64,000 bases of DNA from HGM04593 sp045592125. Lineage in GTDB: Bacteria > Bacteroidota > Bacteroidia > Bacteroidales > Bacteroidaceae. The notes below the pieces were generated by a model, which saw nothing but the letters and a program-made list of their open reading frames with translations, was not told the origin of the DNA and did no database searches. The position numbers and the translations under genes are program-made. The stretch lies in the NCBI GenBank assembly GCA_045592125.1, contig JAZNUE010000079.1:34523-98522 (forward strand). Direction: 5' to 3'. How positions within the stretch are numbered: position 1 is the first letter of the stretch; every line of letters starts with the position of its first letter. Positions 25,528-34,921 of the stretch are shown one piece after another.

Positions 25528-27534
25528 CTACTCCTTATTCTTCTTGAGCACAAGCGCAGTGCGTGCAGGCAGGTAGAGCAAGAGCCAGCCCTTCTTGCGG
25601 CGCGCATGCAACTTGTCATACTGTGTGAAGTGTGTCTGTGTCTCGTCGACAAGGGCATTACCGCCGAACTGTGCCGAGTCGGTATTCAGCACAATAGAAT
25701 ATGAGCCTTCGGGCACAAGCAGGCCGTAGTCGGTGAACGAGCGGTTGTGGCTGAAGTTGAACACAAAGATGAGGTCCTTGCGCGAGAACGCCAGCACCTG
25801 GTCGCCATCGTTATGCCAGATTTCCTGCACCGGACGGTTCTGGAAGTTGCGCACATCACCAACGAGTTCAATCATAGCCTTGTCAAACTCGCCCAGCAAC
25901 GTATAGTTATAGTTGGGATTGTCAACCAGGCTCCACTGGCGGCGTGCATACTTGTGGCTCCAGCCGTTACCCTCGCGCGGGAAGTCAATCCATTCGGGAT
26001 GGCCGAACTCGTTACCCATGAAGTTAAGGTAGCCGCCGTTGATTGTAGAGATTGTCATCAGGCGAATCATCTTGTGCAGGGCAATGCCGCGTGACACCAT
26101 GTAGGTCTCGTCGCCGCGGTTGAAATGCCAGTACATGTCAGAGTCGATGAGACGGAAGATGATTGTCTTGTCGCCCACCAGCGCCTGGTCGTGGCTCTCG
26201 GCATAGGAGATTGTCTTCTCGTCTTTGCGGCGGTTAGTGAGTTCCCAGAAGATTTCCGACGGTTTCCAGTCCTCGTCCTTGCGTTCCTTTATTATCTTAA
26301 TCCAGAAGTCGGGGATGTTCATTGCCATGCGGTAGTCGAAGCCATAGCCGCCGTCCTCAATTGGAGAGGCAAGGCCAGGCATGCCCGATACCTCCTCCGC
26401 AATAGTTATCGCCTTGGGGTTCACCTCATGGATGAGCCTGTTGGCGAGCGTGAGATAGCAGATGGCGTCGCCGTTCTGGCCCAGGTTGTAGTAATCGGCA
26501 TAGCTGCAGAACGCCTCGCCAAGGCCATGGCTGTAGTATATCATTGATGTTACACCGTCGAAACGGAAACCGTCGAACTTGAACTCCTCGAGCCAGTACT
26601 TGCAGTTCGAGAGCAGGAAGTGCACAACCTCGTTCTTGCCATAGTCGAAGCAGAGCGAGTCCCATGCGCTGTGTATGCGCTTGCCGTCACCGTAGAAGTA
26701 CTGCGCCGGGTCGCCGTCTAGCAGGCCAAGTCCCTCGAGCTCGTTCTTCACTGCATGAGAGTGCACAAGGTCCATGATTACGGCAATTCCCATGCCATGG
26801 GCCGCGTCAATGAGTTCCTTAAGTTCTTCGGGAGTACCGAAGCGCGAAGAGGCAGCAAAGAAACTCGACACATGATAGCCGAAGCTTCCGTAATAGGGGT
26901 GCTCCTGAATGGCCATTATCTGTATGCAGTTATATCCGTCGGCAGCAATACGCGGGAGCACCTTCTCGCGGAACTCGGTGTAAGTGCCCACCTTCTCCTC
27001 CTCCTGCGCCATGCCTATGTGGCACTCATATATGAGCAGCGGTGTGCGCTTTGGAGTGAACTTCTTGTTCTTGAACTCATACTCCTGCTCGGGAGCCCAC
27101 ACCTGTGCGCTGAATATCTTTGTAGCCTCGTCCTGCACTACCCTGCGCACCCAAGCCGGTATGCGCTCGCCGCAACCGCCTTTCCAGTACACCTTCATCT
27201 TGTAGTGCTGCCCGTGGGCAAGCGCCTTCTTTGGCATTTTTCTCTCCCACACACCGCCGGCCAGCGGTTTGAGCTCATACTCGGGACGCTCCTCCCAGTT
27301 CGAAAAGTCACCTATTAACACAATCTTGGTTGCATTTGGTGCCCACTCACGGAACACCCAACCTGTAGATGTACGGTGCAGACCAAAGTAGAGATAACCT
27401 GTGGCAAAGTCAGACAGAGTCTGCCTGCCGTTCTTTGTCAACTCCTTTTCTCTGCTGAGAAAATAGCGATGGCGTCCTTCTATACTCAAATTATAAGGAG
27501 CCAGATAGCTGTCGCGTTCAACGAGTTTCAACAT
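25528..27534 (-). CDS. glgB: 1,4-alpha-glucan branching enzyme (GH13_8 type)
   Basis: A 668-residue enzyme that makes the alpha-1,6 branches of glycogen. After an N-terminal CBM48 (residues 45-140, FREWAPNATKIVLIGDFSNW) come the GH13 motifs: region I D255-L-V-H-S-H260, nucleophile D326 in GFRFDGVTS, acid/base E380 in TIAEEVSG, and H448-D449 in region IV. The DGVTSMIYYSHGLG and SHDQALVGDKT signatures place it in the eukaryote-like GH13_8 branch common in Bacteroidota. It is preceded by yhcH at 53 bases. No other glycogen gene is present in the window. Confidence 0.96.
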   Translation of the reverse strand: MLKLVERDSYLAPYNLSIEGRHRYFLSREKELTKNGRQTLSDFATGYLYFGLHRTSTGWVFREWAPNATKIVLIGDFSNWEERPEYELKPLAGGVWERKMPKKALAHGQHYKMKVYWKGGCGERIPAWVRRVVQDEATKIFSAQVWAPEQEYEFKNKKFTPKRTPLLIYECHIGMAQEEEKVGTYTEFREKVLPRIAADGYNCIQIMAIQEHPYYGSFGYHVSSFFAASSRFGTPEELKELIDAAHGMGIAVIMDLVHSHAVKNELEGLGLLDGDPAQYFYGDGKRIHSAWDSLCFDYGKNEVVHFLLSNCKYWLEEFKFDGFRFDGVTSMIYYSHGLGEAFCSYADYYNLGQNGDAICYLTLANRLIHEVNPKAITIAEEVSGMPGLASPIEDGGYGFDYRMAMNIPDFWIKIIKERKDEDWKPSEIFWELTNRRKDEKTISYAESHDQALVGDKTIIFRLIDSDMYWHFNRGDETYMVSRGIALHKMIRLMTISTINGGYLNFMGNEFGHPEWIDFPREGNGWSHKYARRQWSLVDNPNYNYTLLGEFDKAMIELVGDVRNFQNRPVQEIWHNDGDQVLAFSRKDLIFVFNFSHNRSFTDYGLLVPEGSYSIVLNTDSAQFGGNALVDETQTHFTQYDKLHARRKKGWLLLYLPARTALVLKKNKE

Positions 27535-27587
27535 GGTTCTAAAGTATTATGGTTAGTTATTGTTTTTCTTTTCACTCATGGTTACGG

Positions 27588-28037
27588 TTATTCAACAGCA
27601 ACCTTTATTACAATCTTCTTCACTGCCACGGGGGTAATTGCCGGCGCGTGCCCATCCTGCGGAAAGAAGACTACGAACTGCCCTCTCTTCACACTGAAAT
27701 AGTCCCTGGCAGCAAGGCCGGCAGGATAAAGGCCAGCGTCGTCGCTCTCCACAAACTCTACAGCAGGGAGTTCCTCAAGCGGGGTATACCCCATCACCTC
27801 ATTGCCAGTAACAGGAACCTGGATATCAATGTAACGGCGATGAATCTCAATGCGCGCTTCCTCCTTGCTCTTGGGCTGCACCTCAAAGACATTGGCATAT
27901 ACCTTGTCTCCAAGAATCTCGTTGCGGCCAAGCGGCAGCATATCCAGGCAGTTGCCCCTGATAAATTCTATTGCCTTTGCAAAGTACGGGTTCACGGCCT
28001 CATACATTGCAATGTTATCCAACGAATCAAGTATCAT
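27588..28037 (-). CDS. YhcH/YjgK/YiaL family protein (cupin-like, sugar metabolism)
   Basis: A 149-residue protein with the family layout of a beta-jelly-roll: a conserved N-terminal helix part, then EIHRRYIDIQVPVTGNEVMGY and a C-terminal GQFVVFFPQDGHAPAI containing the conserved His. Members include E. coli NanQ, which speeds anomerisation of N-acetylneuraminate, and EbgC of the evolved beta-galactosidase. Which sugar it acts on here is not shown. It lies between the MORN gene (21 bases) and glgB. Confidence 0.88.
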   Translation of the reverse strand: MILDSLDNIAMYEAVNPYFAKAIEFIRGNCLDMLPLGRNEILGDKVYANVFEVQPKSKEEARIEIHRRYIDIQVPVTGNEVMGYTPLEELPAVEFVESDDAGLYPAGLAARDYFSVKRGQFVVFFPQDGHAPAITPVAVKKIVIKVAVE

Positions 28038-28058
28038 AGCAGTATCTTGTCTATACCT

Positions 28059-29270
28059 TTATTCCTTGCTCTCCTCAGCCTCTTCGGAATGGCCAGCGTT
28101 ATACACACATTCGCGCAGCACCTTGCCGCTCTTGTCCTTGACAGTGAACTTGCCGTTGCGCATGCCCTCCTCAAAGGTACCCTCGTAACGCAGGCCGTTC
28201 TTGTCCTCGGCAACACCTGCGCCATGCTCCAGTCCATTGGCAAAGCCGCCCTTGTACTTCACGCCATTGGCACGGCGCAGTATTCCAGTGCCATGCATCT
28301 TGTCATCTTTCCACTCGCCTTCATATACATCGCCGTTGCCCCATGTGTAGCTTCCCTTGCCATGGCGCTTGCCGTCCTTCCACTCGCCGTCATATACAGC
28401 ACCGCCAGGGAAGAGCATCCTGCCATGCCCGCTGCGCGCTCCGTCCTTGAAGTTCCCGTCGTAATATGTGCCGTCGGCAAATGTGTACTTGCCGCGCCCG
28501 TGCCATTCGCCCTTGGAGAAGGCACCCTCATACACATCGCCGTTTGCATAGGCCAGCACGCCGGCCCCTTCATATAGGTCATTGAGCCACTCGCCCTTGT
28601 ACTCAGTGCTGTCGGCAGCCACATAGGTCCCATGGCCCGAGCGCATGCCATTGCTCCAAGTGCCAAGATAGCGCGTATTGTCGGGCCACAGGAAGGTACC
28701 CATGCCGTTGCGCCTGTCATCCTTCCACTCGCCCACATACGAGCTGCCGTCGGCATAGAAGTAGCTGCCCGAGCCGTCGCGCTCATTAGCGGCCCACGAG
28801 CCAACATACACGTCGCCGTTAGGATAGTCCATGCGGCCATACCCGCAAAGGTTATCCTTCTCCCATGCACCGCTGTACTTGCGCCCGTCGGCAAAGGTGA
28901 ACACCCCCTGCCCGTGCAGGTAGCCCTCACTGAACTCCCCCTCGTAATGCTCCCCGTTCTTGAAACGGTACACGCCCTGGCCGCTGCGCAGCCCCTTCAC
29001 GAAGTTCCCTTCATACACATCGCCATTTGTATAAATGGCCTTGCCCTTGCCGTGGGGACGCCTGCCCTTCATCTCGCCCACATACACAGTGCCGTCCTTA
29101 AGGGTCAAGGCCTGGACCTTGCCCTTCATCTTAGTACTGTCCTTGCGGAAAAGCGCCGACAAAGGAGCGAACCCTTCCTTGAGAGCACCGGCCAGAGACT
29201 GCGACTGGGCCTGGGCAGGAAACCCTGCCATGAGAGATATTAAAAGTATTGCTATAGTCTTCTTTACCAT
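28059..29270 (-). CDS. exported MORN-repeat protein (14 repeats)
   Basis: A 403-residue protein from the ATG at 29270, which gives a signal peptide (MVKKTIAILLISLMAGFPAQA); the open frame extends to 29420 without protein-like content. After about 45 residues come fourteen consecutive 23-residue MORN repeats of the form Y-x-G-x-W/F-x9-G-x-G-x4-x-NG-x2, starting at YVGEMKGRRPHGKG and ending at YEGTFEEGMRNGK. The C-terminus is short and acidic. MORN arrays form elongated beta sheets that bind proteins or lipids. Here the array is in the periplasm or beyond, unlike the better-known eukaryotic cytoplasmic ones. It is likely first in an operon with yhcH and glgB. Confidence 0.88.
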   Translation of the reverse strand: MVKKTIAILLISLMAGFPAQAQSQSLAGALKEGFAPLSALFRKDSTKMKGKVQALTLKDGTVYVGEMKGRRPHGKGKAIYTNGDVYEGNFVKGLRSGQGVYRFKNGEHYEGEFSEGYLHGQGVFTFADGRKYSGAWEKDNLCGYGRMDYPNGDVYVGSWAANERDGSGSYFYADGSSYVGEWKDDRRNGMGTFLWPDNTRYLGTWSNGMRSGHGTYVAADSTEYKGEWLNDLYEGAGVLAYANGDVYEGAFSKGEWHGRGKYTFADGTYYDGNFKDGARSGHGRMLFPGGAVYDGEWKDGKRHGKGSYTWGNGDVYEGEWKDDKMHGTGILRRANGVKYKGGFANGLEHGAGVAEDKNGLRYEGTFEEGMRNGKFTVKDKSGKVLRECVYNAGHSEEAEESKE

Positions 29271-29340
29271 ATGTACAAGTGTGCACGAGGAATAATCCTT
29301 ACACGCGCCAGCAAGGCCAGCACACCCTCTGCACCAGATA

Positions 29341-29348
29341 CAAAGATA
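29341..29348 (-). promoter_or_regulatory. -7 box for the MORN-yhcH-glgB operon (TATCTTTG)
   Basis: The minus strand reads TATCTTTG, a perfect TAnnTTTG, 71 bases before the start codon of the MORN gene. Confidence 0.45.
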
Positions 29349-29487
29349 ATAACAAAGTTGAGAAACAGCAATCCAGAAATGTTTTTTTGATGAAAAAATT
29401 GCGTCAGCCCAGATGTACACCCCCGATATGCACCCACAATTTCAGTTTTATTTCGCGTAAGGCCAAGCGGCGACCTGCGCTTCCTAC

Positions 29488-29541
29488 AGAGCGAAGCGAC
29501 GAGAAATCTCAAGAATATAGCGAAATAAGAGATTCCTGCGA
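29488..29541. repeat. diverged intergenic repeat
   Basis: The segment with AGAGCGAAGCGACGAG followed by AAGAATATAGCGAAATAAGA resembles both the 56598-56628 repeat (first part) and a segment at 41332-41363 (second part, about three quarters identical by eye). It is non-coding and lies just past the M16-type gene stop. Confidence 0.45.
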
Positions 29542-29557
29542 TAATTGTAACACGATG

Positions 29558-30835
29558 TTATTCCACACAACAATCGCCGGCAACAATCTCAATCATGGGC
29601 TGGCCTGCCAGGTAACGGCAGGCAATGTCATGGAGCTGGGCCGATGTGACACGCCTTACAGTCTCGATATAGCCGTTGACCGACTCGAACGGGATGCCCG
29701 AGAGCCAGGCGCTTATGAACGATTCCGACTTTGAGAAGCGGTCCTCGTACTCGCGGCACAGTTCTCCCAATATGTAGTTGCGCACGAGCTCAGTCTCGGC
29801 CTCGGGAATAGGTTCATTGCACAGGCGCGAGAGTTCATTATAGACTTCCTTTATAAGGGGAGCAACATATCCGTTATCGGTCTCGGAACCAATTACAAAG
29901 GCATTGCGCCTGCCATAGGCGTCAACAACAGAGTCGATGTGATAGGTATAGCCGTTCTCCTCGCGCACGTTCTGCATGAGGCGGCTGCCGAAATAGCCGC
30001 CAAACAGCACCGAGAGGAAACGGAAGCGGTACAAGTCCTGCGCAGGCATCTCGGGAAGCATGAAGCCAATCTTCACCGACCCTTGCAGAGCGCCTTCGAC
30101 AGGCACCCTGCGGGTGCCGTAGAGGGTGTTGAACGATGGCAGGCCGGCCTGGGGAAGCGCGGTGCCGCTGCCCCACTGCCCCGTGCCAAACTTCTCGGCA
30201 ATAAGCGCAACCATCCCGTCATCGGCGTCACCGGCCAGGAAGATTGTGCAGTTGCTGCTGTTGTACACCTTCGCGTAATAACGCCGCAAGTCATCGGCCG
30301 TAATGGCGTCATAGTCTCCAGGCTGCACCATGTAGGCAAACCTGCTGCCCTCGCCCCAGAGCGAGTTCTCGAAATAGCGCTGCGACACCACATCAACCTT
30401 ATTGCTGTTTACAAGGAAATGCGACTTGTTGCTGCGCTTGACCACCTCAAGGCTTGAGGCCGGGAAAAGCGGTTCCTTTATCATCTTCTCCAGAAGGCCT
30501 ACCAGCGGGGGCAGGTGCCTGGACATTGTGTAAAGCGTAAGATGGTTGCACTCCTGCGACGAATATACATCAATCCACGCCCCGTAATAGTCGAGCTCAG
30601 CCGATATGTCATCGGCACTCATGGTGCCTGCGCCTTCGCGCAGCATGCGGTTCACGAACATTGCCTGCAGAGGCTTGTCCTGCACGCCGTACCCTCCCCT
30701 GAAAAGGATATCGAGCCTCACAACGCCCTGGCGCACGCCGCCAAGGCGGTAGAGGCGCACGCCGTTAGGCATTACCTCTTCGCGGGGCAATGCCAGGTTA
30801 TCAATGGTTACGGGAGAAATCCTTGGGGGCTGCAT
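29558..30835 (-). CDS. M16-fold peptidase-like protein lacking the zinc motif
   Basis: A 425-residue protein from the ATG at 30835 (the frame opens with a TTG at 30883 inside the upstream gene). It has the two-domain M16 layout. The second domain carries the R/Y substrate-binding pair in GGYFGSRLMQNVREENGYTY. At the place of the catalytic HxxEH of the first domain it reads QAMFVNRML, so zinc binding and catalysis are lost. Such proteins normally pair with a catalytic M16 partner, as in PqqL-like or mitochondrial heterodimers; no partner is encoded in this window. It follows the class A PBP gene by 28 bases, so it is probably co-transcribed. Confidence 0.85.
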   Translation of the reverse strand: MQPPRISPVTIDNLALPREEVMPNGVRLYRLGGVRQGVVRLDILFRGGYGVQDKPLQAMFVNRMLREGAGTMSADDISAELDYYGAWIDVYSSQECNHLTLYTMSRHLPPLVGLLEKMIKEPLFPASSLEVVKRSNKSHFLVNSNKVDVVSQRYFENSLWGEGSRFAYMVQPGDYDAITADDLRRYYAKVYNSSNCTIFLAGDADDGMVALIAEKFGTGQWGSGTALPQAGLPSFNTLYGTRRVPVEGALQGSVKIGFMLPEMPAQDLYRFRFLSVLFGGYFGSRLMQNVREENGYTYHIDSVVDAYGRRNAFVIGSETDNGYVAPLIKEVYNELSRLCNEPIPEAETELVRNYILGELCREYEDRFSKSESFISAWLSGIPFESVNGYIETVRRVTSAQLHDIACRYLAGQPMIEIVAGDCCVE

Positions 30836-30863
30836 ACTTCTTAAGGCTGGGGTTCCTTGAATA

Positions 30864-33251
30864 TCAGTTAAAGAAATCGGCAAAGCCGTCGTCCTCGTCC
30901 TCTTCGTCCTCTGTGCCCTGGAGCGGGGTTACGGGCCCGGGCATCTCATCCTCGCCATCGGCCTCATCGGCCTTAGGAAGCATGCTTCCGCAGGGGTCAA
31001 AATCCTCGGGCACGTCAAACGTCTCTTCCTGGGAATAAGGGAGGGTCCTGTCGGCATACACTTTACTCATATAAAGCCCCCATATTGGCAGCGCCATTGA
31101 TGCACCCTGCCCGTCGGCCATGCGGTCGAAGTGTATGTCACGCTCCTCGCCGCCTACCCAGCAGCCGGTAACAAGCGAAGGGGTGAATCCCATGAACCAG
31201 CCATCGGCGTTATTGTTGGTTGTACCGGTCTTTCCGCCCATGTCGGCATGTATCTTGTGGTCGCGGCGTATACGTGTACCTGTACCCTCGTTAATCACGG
31301 CACGCAGCATCTCAATCATCTTGTACGAGCTCTCCTCGCTTATTACCTCGTTCTTGCGGGCCGAGAAGGTTGCGATTACATTCCCTGCATTGTCCTCAAT
31401 GCGGGTTACCATGAGCGGCGCGGTGCGTATGCCCTTGCCCACGAACGCAGTATATGCGCTCACCATCTCAATCACCGACGCCTCGCAGGGGCCAAGGCAC
31501 AGCGACGGGACTGGCTGTATATCCTTGTTCAGGAGACCGAACTGATGTATGAGTTTCTTTAGCGAATAGGGGCTGAGCTTGCTCATGAGATAGGCCGAAA
31601 TCCAGTTGTTCGACGTCTGCAGTCCCCACTTGAGCGTCACAGTCTCGCCAATCCTCTGTTTCGACGAGTTCCTTGGGCTCCATGGCTGGCCGCTCTCGGT
31701 TATTATCGTCTGGCGCACATTCTGCGTCTCGTCGCAAGGCGAGAAACCGTGCTCCATTGCCAGCGAATAGAGGAAGGGCTTTATTGTAGAGCCCACCTGG
31801 CGGCGGCCCACACCAGCCATGTCGTACTTGAACTGGTTATAGTCGGTACCGCCCACATAGGCCTTTACCTCGCCTGTCAGCGGGTCCATTGAAACCACGC
31901 CGGTGCGCAGGAAGAACTTGTTGTACTTGAGCGAGTCCATCGGAGTCATCACGGTATCCTTCATTCCCGCATAGGTAAACACCTTCATCTCGCGCGGGGT
32001 ATTGAAGGCCTCTTCAATATCCTCCTCGCTGCAGCCGCTTTTTTTCATGGTGCGGTAGCGGTCGCTCTGCTTCATGGCACGCTTCATAATCTCCTCAACC
32101 TCGCTTGTCTTCAGGTTCTCGGTAAAAGGAGCCGTCTTCTTGCCCTTCTTGGCCTTGAAGAAACGTGGCTGGAGCGAGCCTACCATGTGCTTCTCTACCG
32201 CCTCCTCAAGATACCTCTGCATTCTTGAGTCAATTGTTGTATACACCTTAAGGCCGTCGGTATATATGCTGTAGTTGCTCCCGTCGGGCCTTGTATTCTT
32301 GTTGCACCAGCCATAGAGCGGGTCCTGCTCCCAGTTGAGCGAGTCCTCGTAGTACTTCTGCATCTGCCAGCCGCGATACTTCGACTTGTCGGGTTTCTTG
32401 GCGCTCATGTAAATTCGCAGGTACTCGCGGAAGTATGTTGCCATGCCCGACTTATGGTCGGCCGGGTGATAGTCAAGCACAAGCGGCAGCGCCGAGAGGG
32501 AATCCTTCTCCTCGGCAGTGAGATAGCCGGCCTTCTCCATCTGCATGAGCACCACGTTGCGCCTCTCCCTTGTCTTCTCGTTGCGGCGGCGCGGGTTGTA
32601 GAGCGAGGAGTTCTTGCACATGCCCACCAGGGTTGCCGACTCCTCGACCGACAGGCCCGAAGGCGACTTGCCGAAGTATACATTCGCTGCGCTCTTAATG
32701 CCCACGGCATTGTTGCCGAAGTCGTACTTGTTAAGGTATAGGCTGATTATCTCCTCTTTAGTGAACAGGCGCTCAAGCTGCACAGCGATTACCCACTCGA
32801 TTGGCTTCTGCGTAATACGCCCGAGCGTGCTGCCCGACACCTCGGTGTAGAGCAGCTTGGCCAGCTGCTGGGTTATCGTGCTGCCGCCGCCCGCGTTCGA
32901 CTGCCCCATAAGGCCAGTCTTTACAATGGCTCGCAGTAGCGACTTGGCGTCAATGCCCGAATGGCTCTTGAAGCGCACGTCCTCGGTTGCAATGAGAGCG
33001 CGCACGAGGTCGGGCGATATTGAGTCATACTCCACAAACACGCGGTTCTCCTTGCTCAGCGACCATGTGCCAATGGGCACACCGTCCGAGGTGAATATCT
33101 GTGACGCGAACTTGTATTCAGGGTCGGCAATCTCGCTCATGTCGGGCACATAGCCCACCCAGCCCTTGGCTACAGAGAAGAAATAGATGAATATAGCAAA
33201 AAGACCTAAGGCAAATGCGGTCCATAGCCCTATAAGAATTTTCCTAAGCAT
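30864..33251 (-). CDS. class A penicillin-binding protein (PBP1A type, bifunctional)
   Basis: A 795-residue cell-wall synthase from the ATG at 33251; an upstream TTG at 33260 would add three residues. There is a single N-terminal membrane helix at about 5-27. The glycosyltransferase domain has catalytic E90 in ATEDVRFKSH and the G-GGSTITQQLAK motif at 121-132. The transpeptidase motifs are complete: S488-T-I-K491, S547-N-N549 and K674-T-G676. The C-terminus is a strongly acidic tail (EDEEDEDDG) of unknown role. It polymerises and cross-links peptidoglycan at the outer face of the inner membrane. Confidence 0.96.
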   Translation of the reverse strand: MLRKILIGLWTAFALGLFAIFIYFFSVAKGWVGYVPDMSEIADPEYKFASQIFTSDGVPIGTWSLSKENRVFVEYDSISPDLVRALIATEDVRFKSHSGIDAKSLLRAIVKTGLMGQSNAGGGSTITQQLAKLLYTEVSGSTLGRITQKPIEWVIAVQLERLFTKEEIISLYLNKYDFGNNAVGIKSAANVYFGKSPSGLSVEESATLVGMCKNSSLYNPRRRNEKTRERRNVVLMQMEKAGYLTAEEKDSLSALPLVLDYHPADHKSGMATYFREYLRIYMSAKKPDKSKYRGWQMQKYYEDSLNWEQDPLYGWCNKNTRPDGSNYSIYTDGLKVYTTIDSRMQRYLEEAVEKHMVGSLQPRFFKAKKGKKTAPFTENLKTSEVEEIMKRAMKQSDRYRTMKKSGCSEEDIEEAFNTPREMKVFTYAGMKDTVMTPMDSLKYNKFFLRTGVVSMDPLTGEVKAYVGGTDYNQFKYDMAGVGRRQVGSTIKPFLYSLAMEHGFSPCDETQNVRQTIITESGQPWSPRNSSKQRIGETVTLKWGLQTSNNWISAYLMSKLSPYSLKKLIHQFGLLNKDIQPVPSLCLGPCEASVIEMVSAYTAFVGKGIRTAPLMVTRIEDNAGNVIATFSARKNEVISEESSYKMIEMLRAVINEGTGTRIRRDHKIHADMGGKTGTTNNNADGWFMGFTPSLVTGCWVGGEERDIHFDRMADGQGASMALPIWGLYMSKVYADRTLPYSQEETFDVPEDFDPCGSMLPKADEADGEDEMPGPVTPLQGTEDEEDEDDGFADFFN

Positions 33252-33278
33252 AAAAGTCAAAGTCGGTTTTCAATCTTG

Positions 33279-33286
33279 CAAAAGTA
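33279..33286 (-). promoter_or_regulatory. -7 box for the PBP gene (TACTTTTG)
   Basis: The minus strand reads TACTTTTG, a perfect TAnnTTTG, 28 bases before the start codon. Confidence 0.45.
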
Positions 33287-33492
33287 ATACAAATATTTAA
33301 GAAGCCGTTTAAGAAACTGTCCGAATTTATGTCCTTGAAATTTTTACAGGTCTTTTTTAGGATATTTTTTCATTTTTCAAAGCCACGGATAAGTGAGGGC
33401 AACAAAGGCGCATATTTCCCTTGACATTCCCCTTAATTCACTTCTCAAGAAAAAATAAACCGAAAGATTTTGCCAGACCGCGCAAATTCACC

Positions 33493-33500
33493 TATCTTTA
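33493..33500 (+). promoter_or_regulatory. -7-like box for pyrBI (TATCTTTA)
   Basis: TATCTTTA differs from TAnnTTTG in the last base only and lies 29 bases before the pyrB start. I see no pyrimidine attenuator hairpin or leader peptide between it and the gene. Confidence 0.35.
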
Positions 33501-33529
33501 CAAGAAATTATCAAGTAAAAGCCACAAAG

Positions 33530-34444
33530 ATGAAAAGCAAGAGCTTTGTTTCAATCAACGACCTCTCCCGCGAGAAGATTCTCTCACTGCTGGAAACAGC
33601 CGAGAAGTTTGAAAAGAACCCCAACAGCAAGATTCTTGACGGCAGGGTTGTAGGCTCACTCTTTTTTGAGCCCTCTACAAGGACCAGGCTGAGTTTCGAG
33701 ACTGCCGCCAACCGCCTTGGCGCACGCGTAATAGGCTTCAGCGACGCCGCCACAAGCTCGGCCAGCAAGGGCGAGACACTCAAGGACACCATAATGATGG
33801 TATCGAGCTATGCCGACGTAATTGTAATGCGCCACCGCCTTGAGGGCGCCGCACGCTATGCCAGCGAAGTGTCGCCAGTCCCCGTCATCAATGCCGGCGA
33901 CGGCGCCAACCAGCACCCGTCGCAGACAATGCTCGACCTCTACTCAATAAAGAAGACACAAGGCACCCTTGAAGGCCTTAACATACACCTTGTAGGCGAC
34001 CTCAAGTACGGGCGCACAGTGCACTCGCTGCTTCACGCCATGCGCCACTTCAGGCCCACGTTCCACTTCATTGCCCCCGAGGAGCTGCACATGCCCGAGG
34101 AGTACCGCGTATTCTGCCGCGAGAACAACATCCCGTTCACCGAGACAACAGAATTCAGCGAGGATGTAATAGCCAGCGCCGACATCATATACATGACCCG
34201 CGTGCAGCGCGAGCGCTTCAGCGACCTCATGGAATACGAGAAGGTGAAGAACTGCTACCGCCTGACAAGCTCCATGCTGGCAGGCACTAAGGAGAACCTG
34301 CGCATACTGCACCCGCTGCCACGCGTGAACGAGATTGCGCACGACGTTGACGAGAACCCCAAGGCCTACTATTTCCAGCAGGCGCAGAACGGGCTTTACG
34401 TACGCGAGGCACTCATCTGCGACGTACTTGACATAAAAATCTAA
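33530..34444 (+). CDS. pyrB: aspartate carbamoyltransferase catalytic chain
   Basis: A 304-residue enzyme that joins carbamoyl phosphate and aspartate, the first committed step of pyrimidine synthesis. The carbamoyl-phosphate loop reads S49-T-R-T-R53 within FFEPSTRTRLSFETA. The HPLPRVNEIAHDVD segment near the C-terminus matches the aspartate-side loop, and HPSQTMLDLYSI lies in between. I chose the ATG at 33530, giving MKSKSFVSINDLS as in family members; the frame opens earlier at 33470 but that part lies in the promoter. pyrI follows after 11 bases. Confidence 0.97.
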   Translation: MKSKSFVSINDLSREKILSLLETAEKFEKNPNSKILDGRVVGSLFFEPSTRTRLSFETAANRLGARVIGFSDAATSSASKGETLKDTIMMVSSYADVIVMRHRLEGAARYASEVSPVPVINAGDGANQHPSQTMLDLYSIKKTQGTLEGLNIHLVGDLKYGRTVHSLLHAMRHFRPTFHFIAPEELHMPEEYRVFCRENNIPFTETTEFSEDVIASADIIYMTRVQRERFSDLMEYEKVKNCYRLTSSMLAGTKENLRILHPLPRVNEIAHDVDENPKAYYFQQAQNGLYVREALICDVLDIKI

Positions 34445-34455
34445 AGCGAAGGACC

Positions 34456-34920
34456 ATGAACGACAACAACAAGCATGCCATGCAGGTATCGGCAATCTGC
34501 AACGGCACCGTAATAGACCACATCCCCGCCGACAAGCTCTTTGCAGTCGTGAGCCTGCTGGACATCCCCTCAATGAGCAACAACGTCACCATAGGCTACA
34601 ACCTCGAGAGCAAGAAACTGGGCAAGAAAGGCCTCATAAAGATAGCAGGCCGCTTCTTCAGCGACGACGAGGTGAGCAAGATTTCCGTGGTTGCCCCCAA
34701 CGTAGTCCTCAACACAATACGCGACTACAAGGTAGTGGAGAAGCGCGAGCTCGCAATGCCCGACGAGCTGCACGACATAATCAAGTGCAACAACCTCAAC
34801 TGCATTACCAATAACGAGCCCATGGCAACACACTTCACGGTGTCGAGCCGCGACAGCCACACCTTCAAGTGCCGCTACTGCGAAAAGGAGATAAACATAA
34901 ACGACGCCCAACTGCTGTAA
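34456..34920 (+). CDS. pyrI: aspartate carbamoyltransferase regulatory chain
   Basis: A 154-residue allosteric subunit. The N-terminal domain binds nucleotides (CTP inhibits, ATP activates in the E. coli enzyme). The C-terminal zinc domain has all four cysteines: C111 and C116 in CNNLNC, C139 and C142 in CRYC. The length equals that of E. coli PyrI. Its presence implies an allosterically controlled 2C3:3R2 holoenzyme. It lies 11 bases after pyrB and one base before the flavin reductase gene. Confidence 0.97.
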   Translation: MNDNNKHAMQVSAICNGTVIDHIPADKLFAVVSLLDIPSMSNNVTIGYNLESKKLGKKGLIKIAGRFFSDDEVSKISVVAPNVVLNTIRDYKVVEKRELAMPDELHDIIKCNNLNCITNNEPMATHFTVSSRDSHTFKCRYCEKEININDAQLL

Positions 34921-34921
34921 G

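Noticed and set aside
27549..28577. 342-codon plus-strand frame
   Set aside because: It is a shadow across three real minus-strand genes (yhcH, MORN) and has no promoter or recognisable domain.
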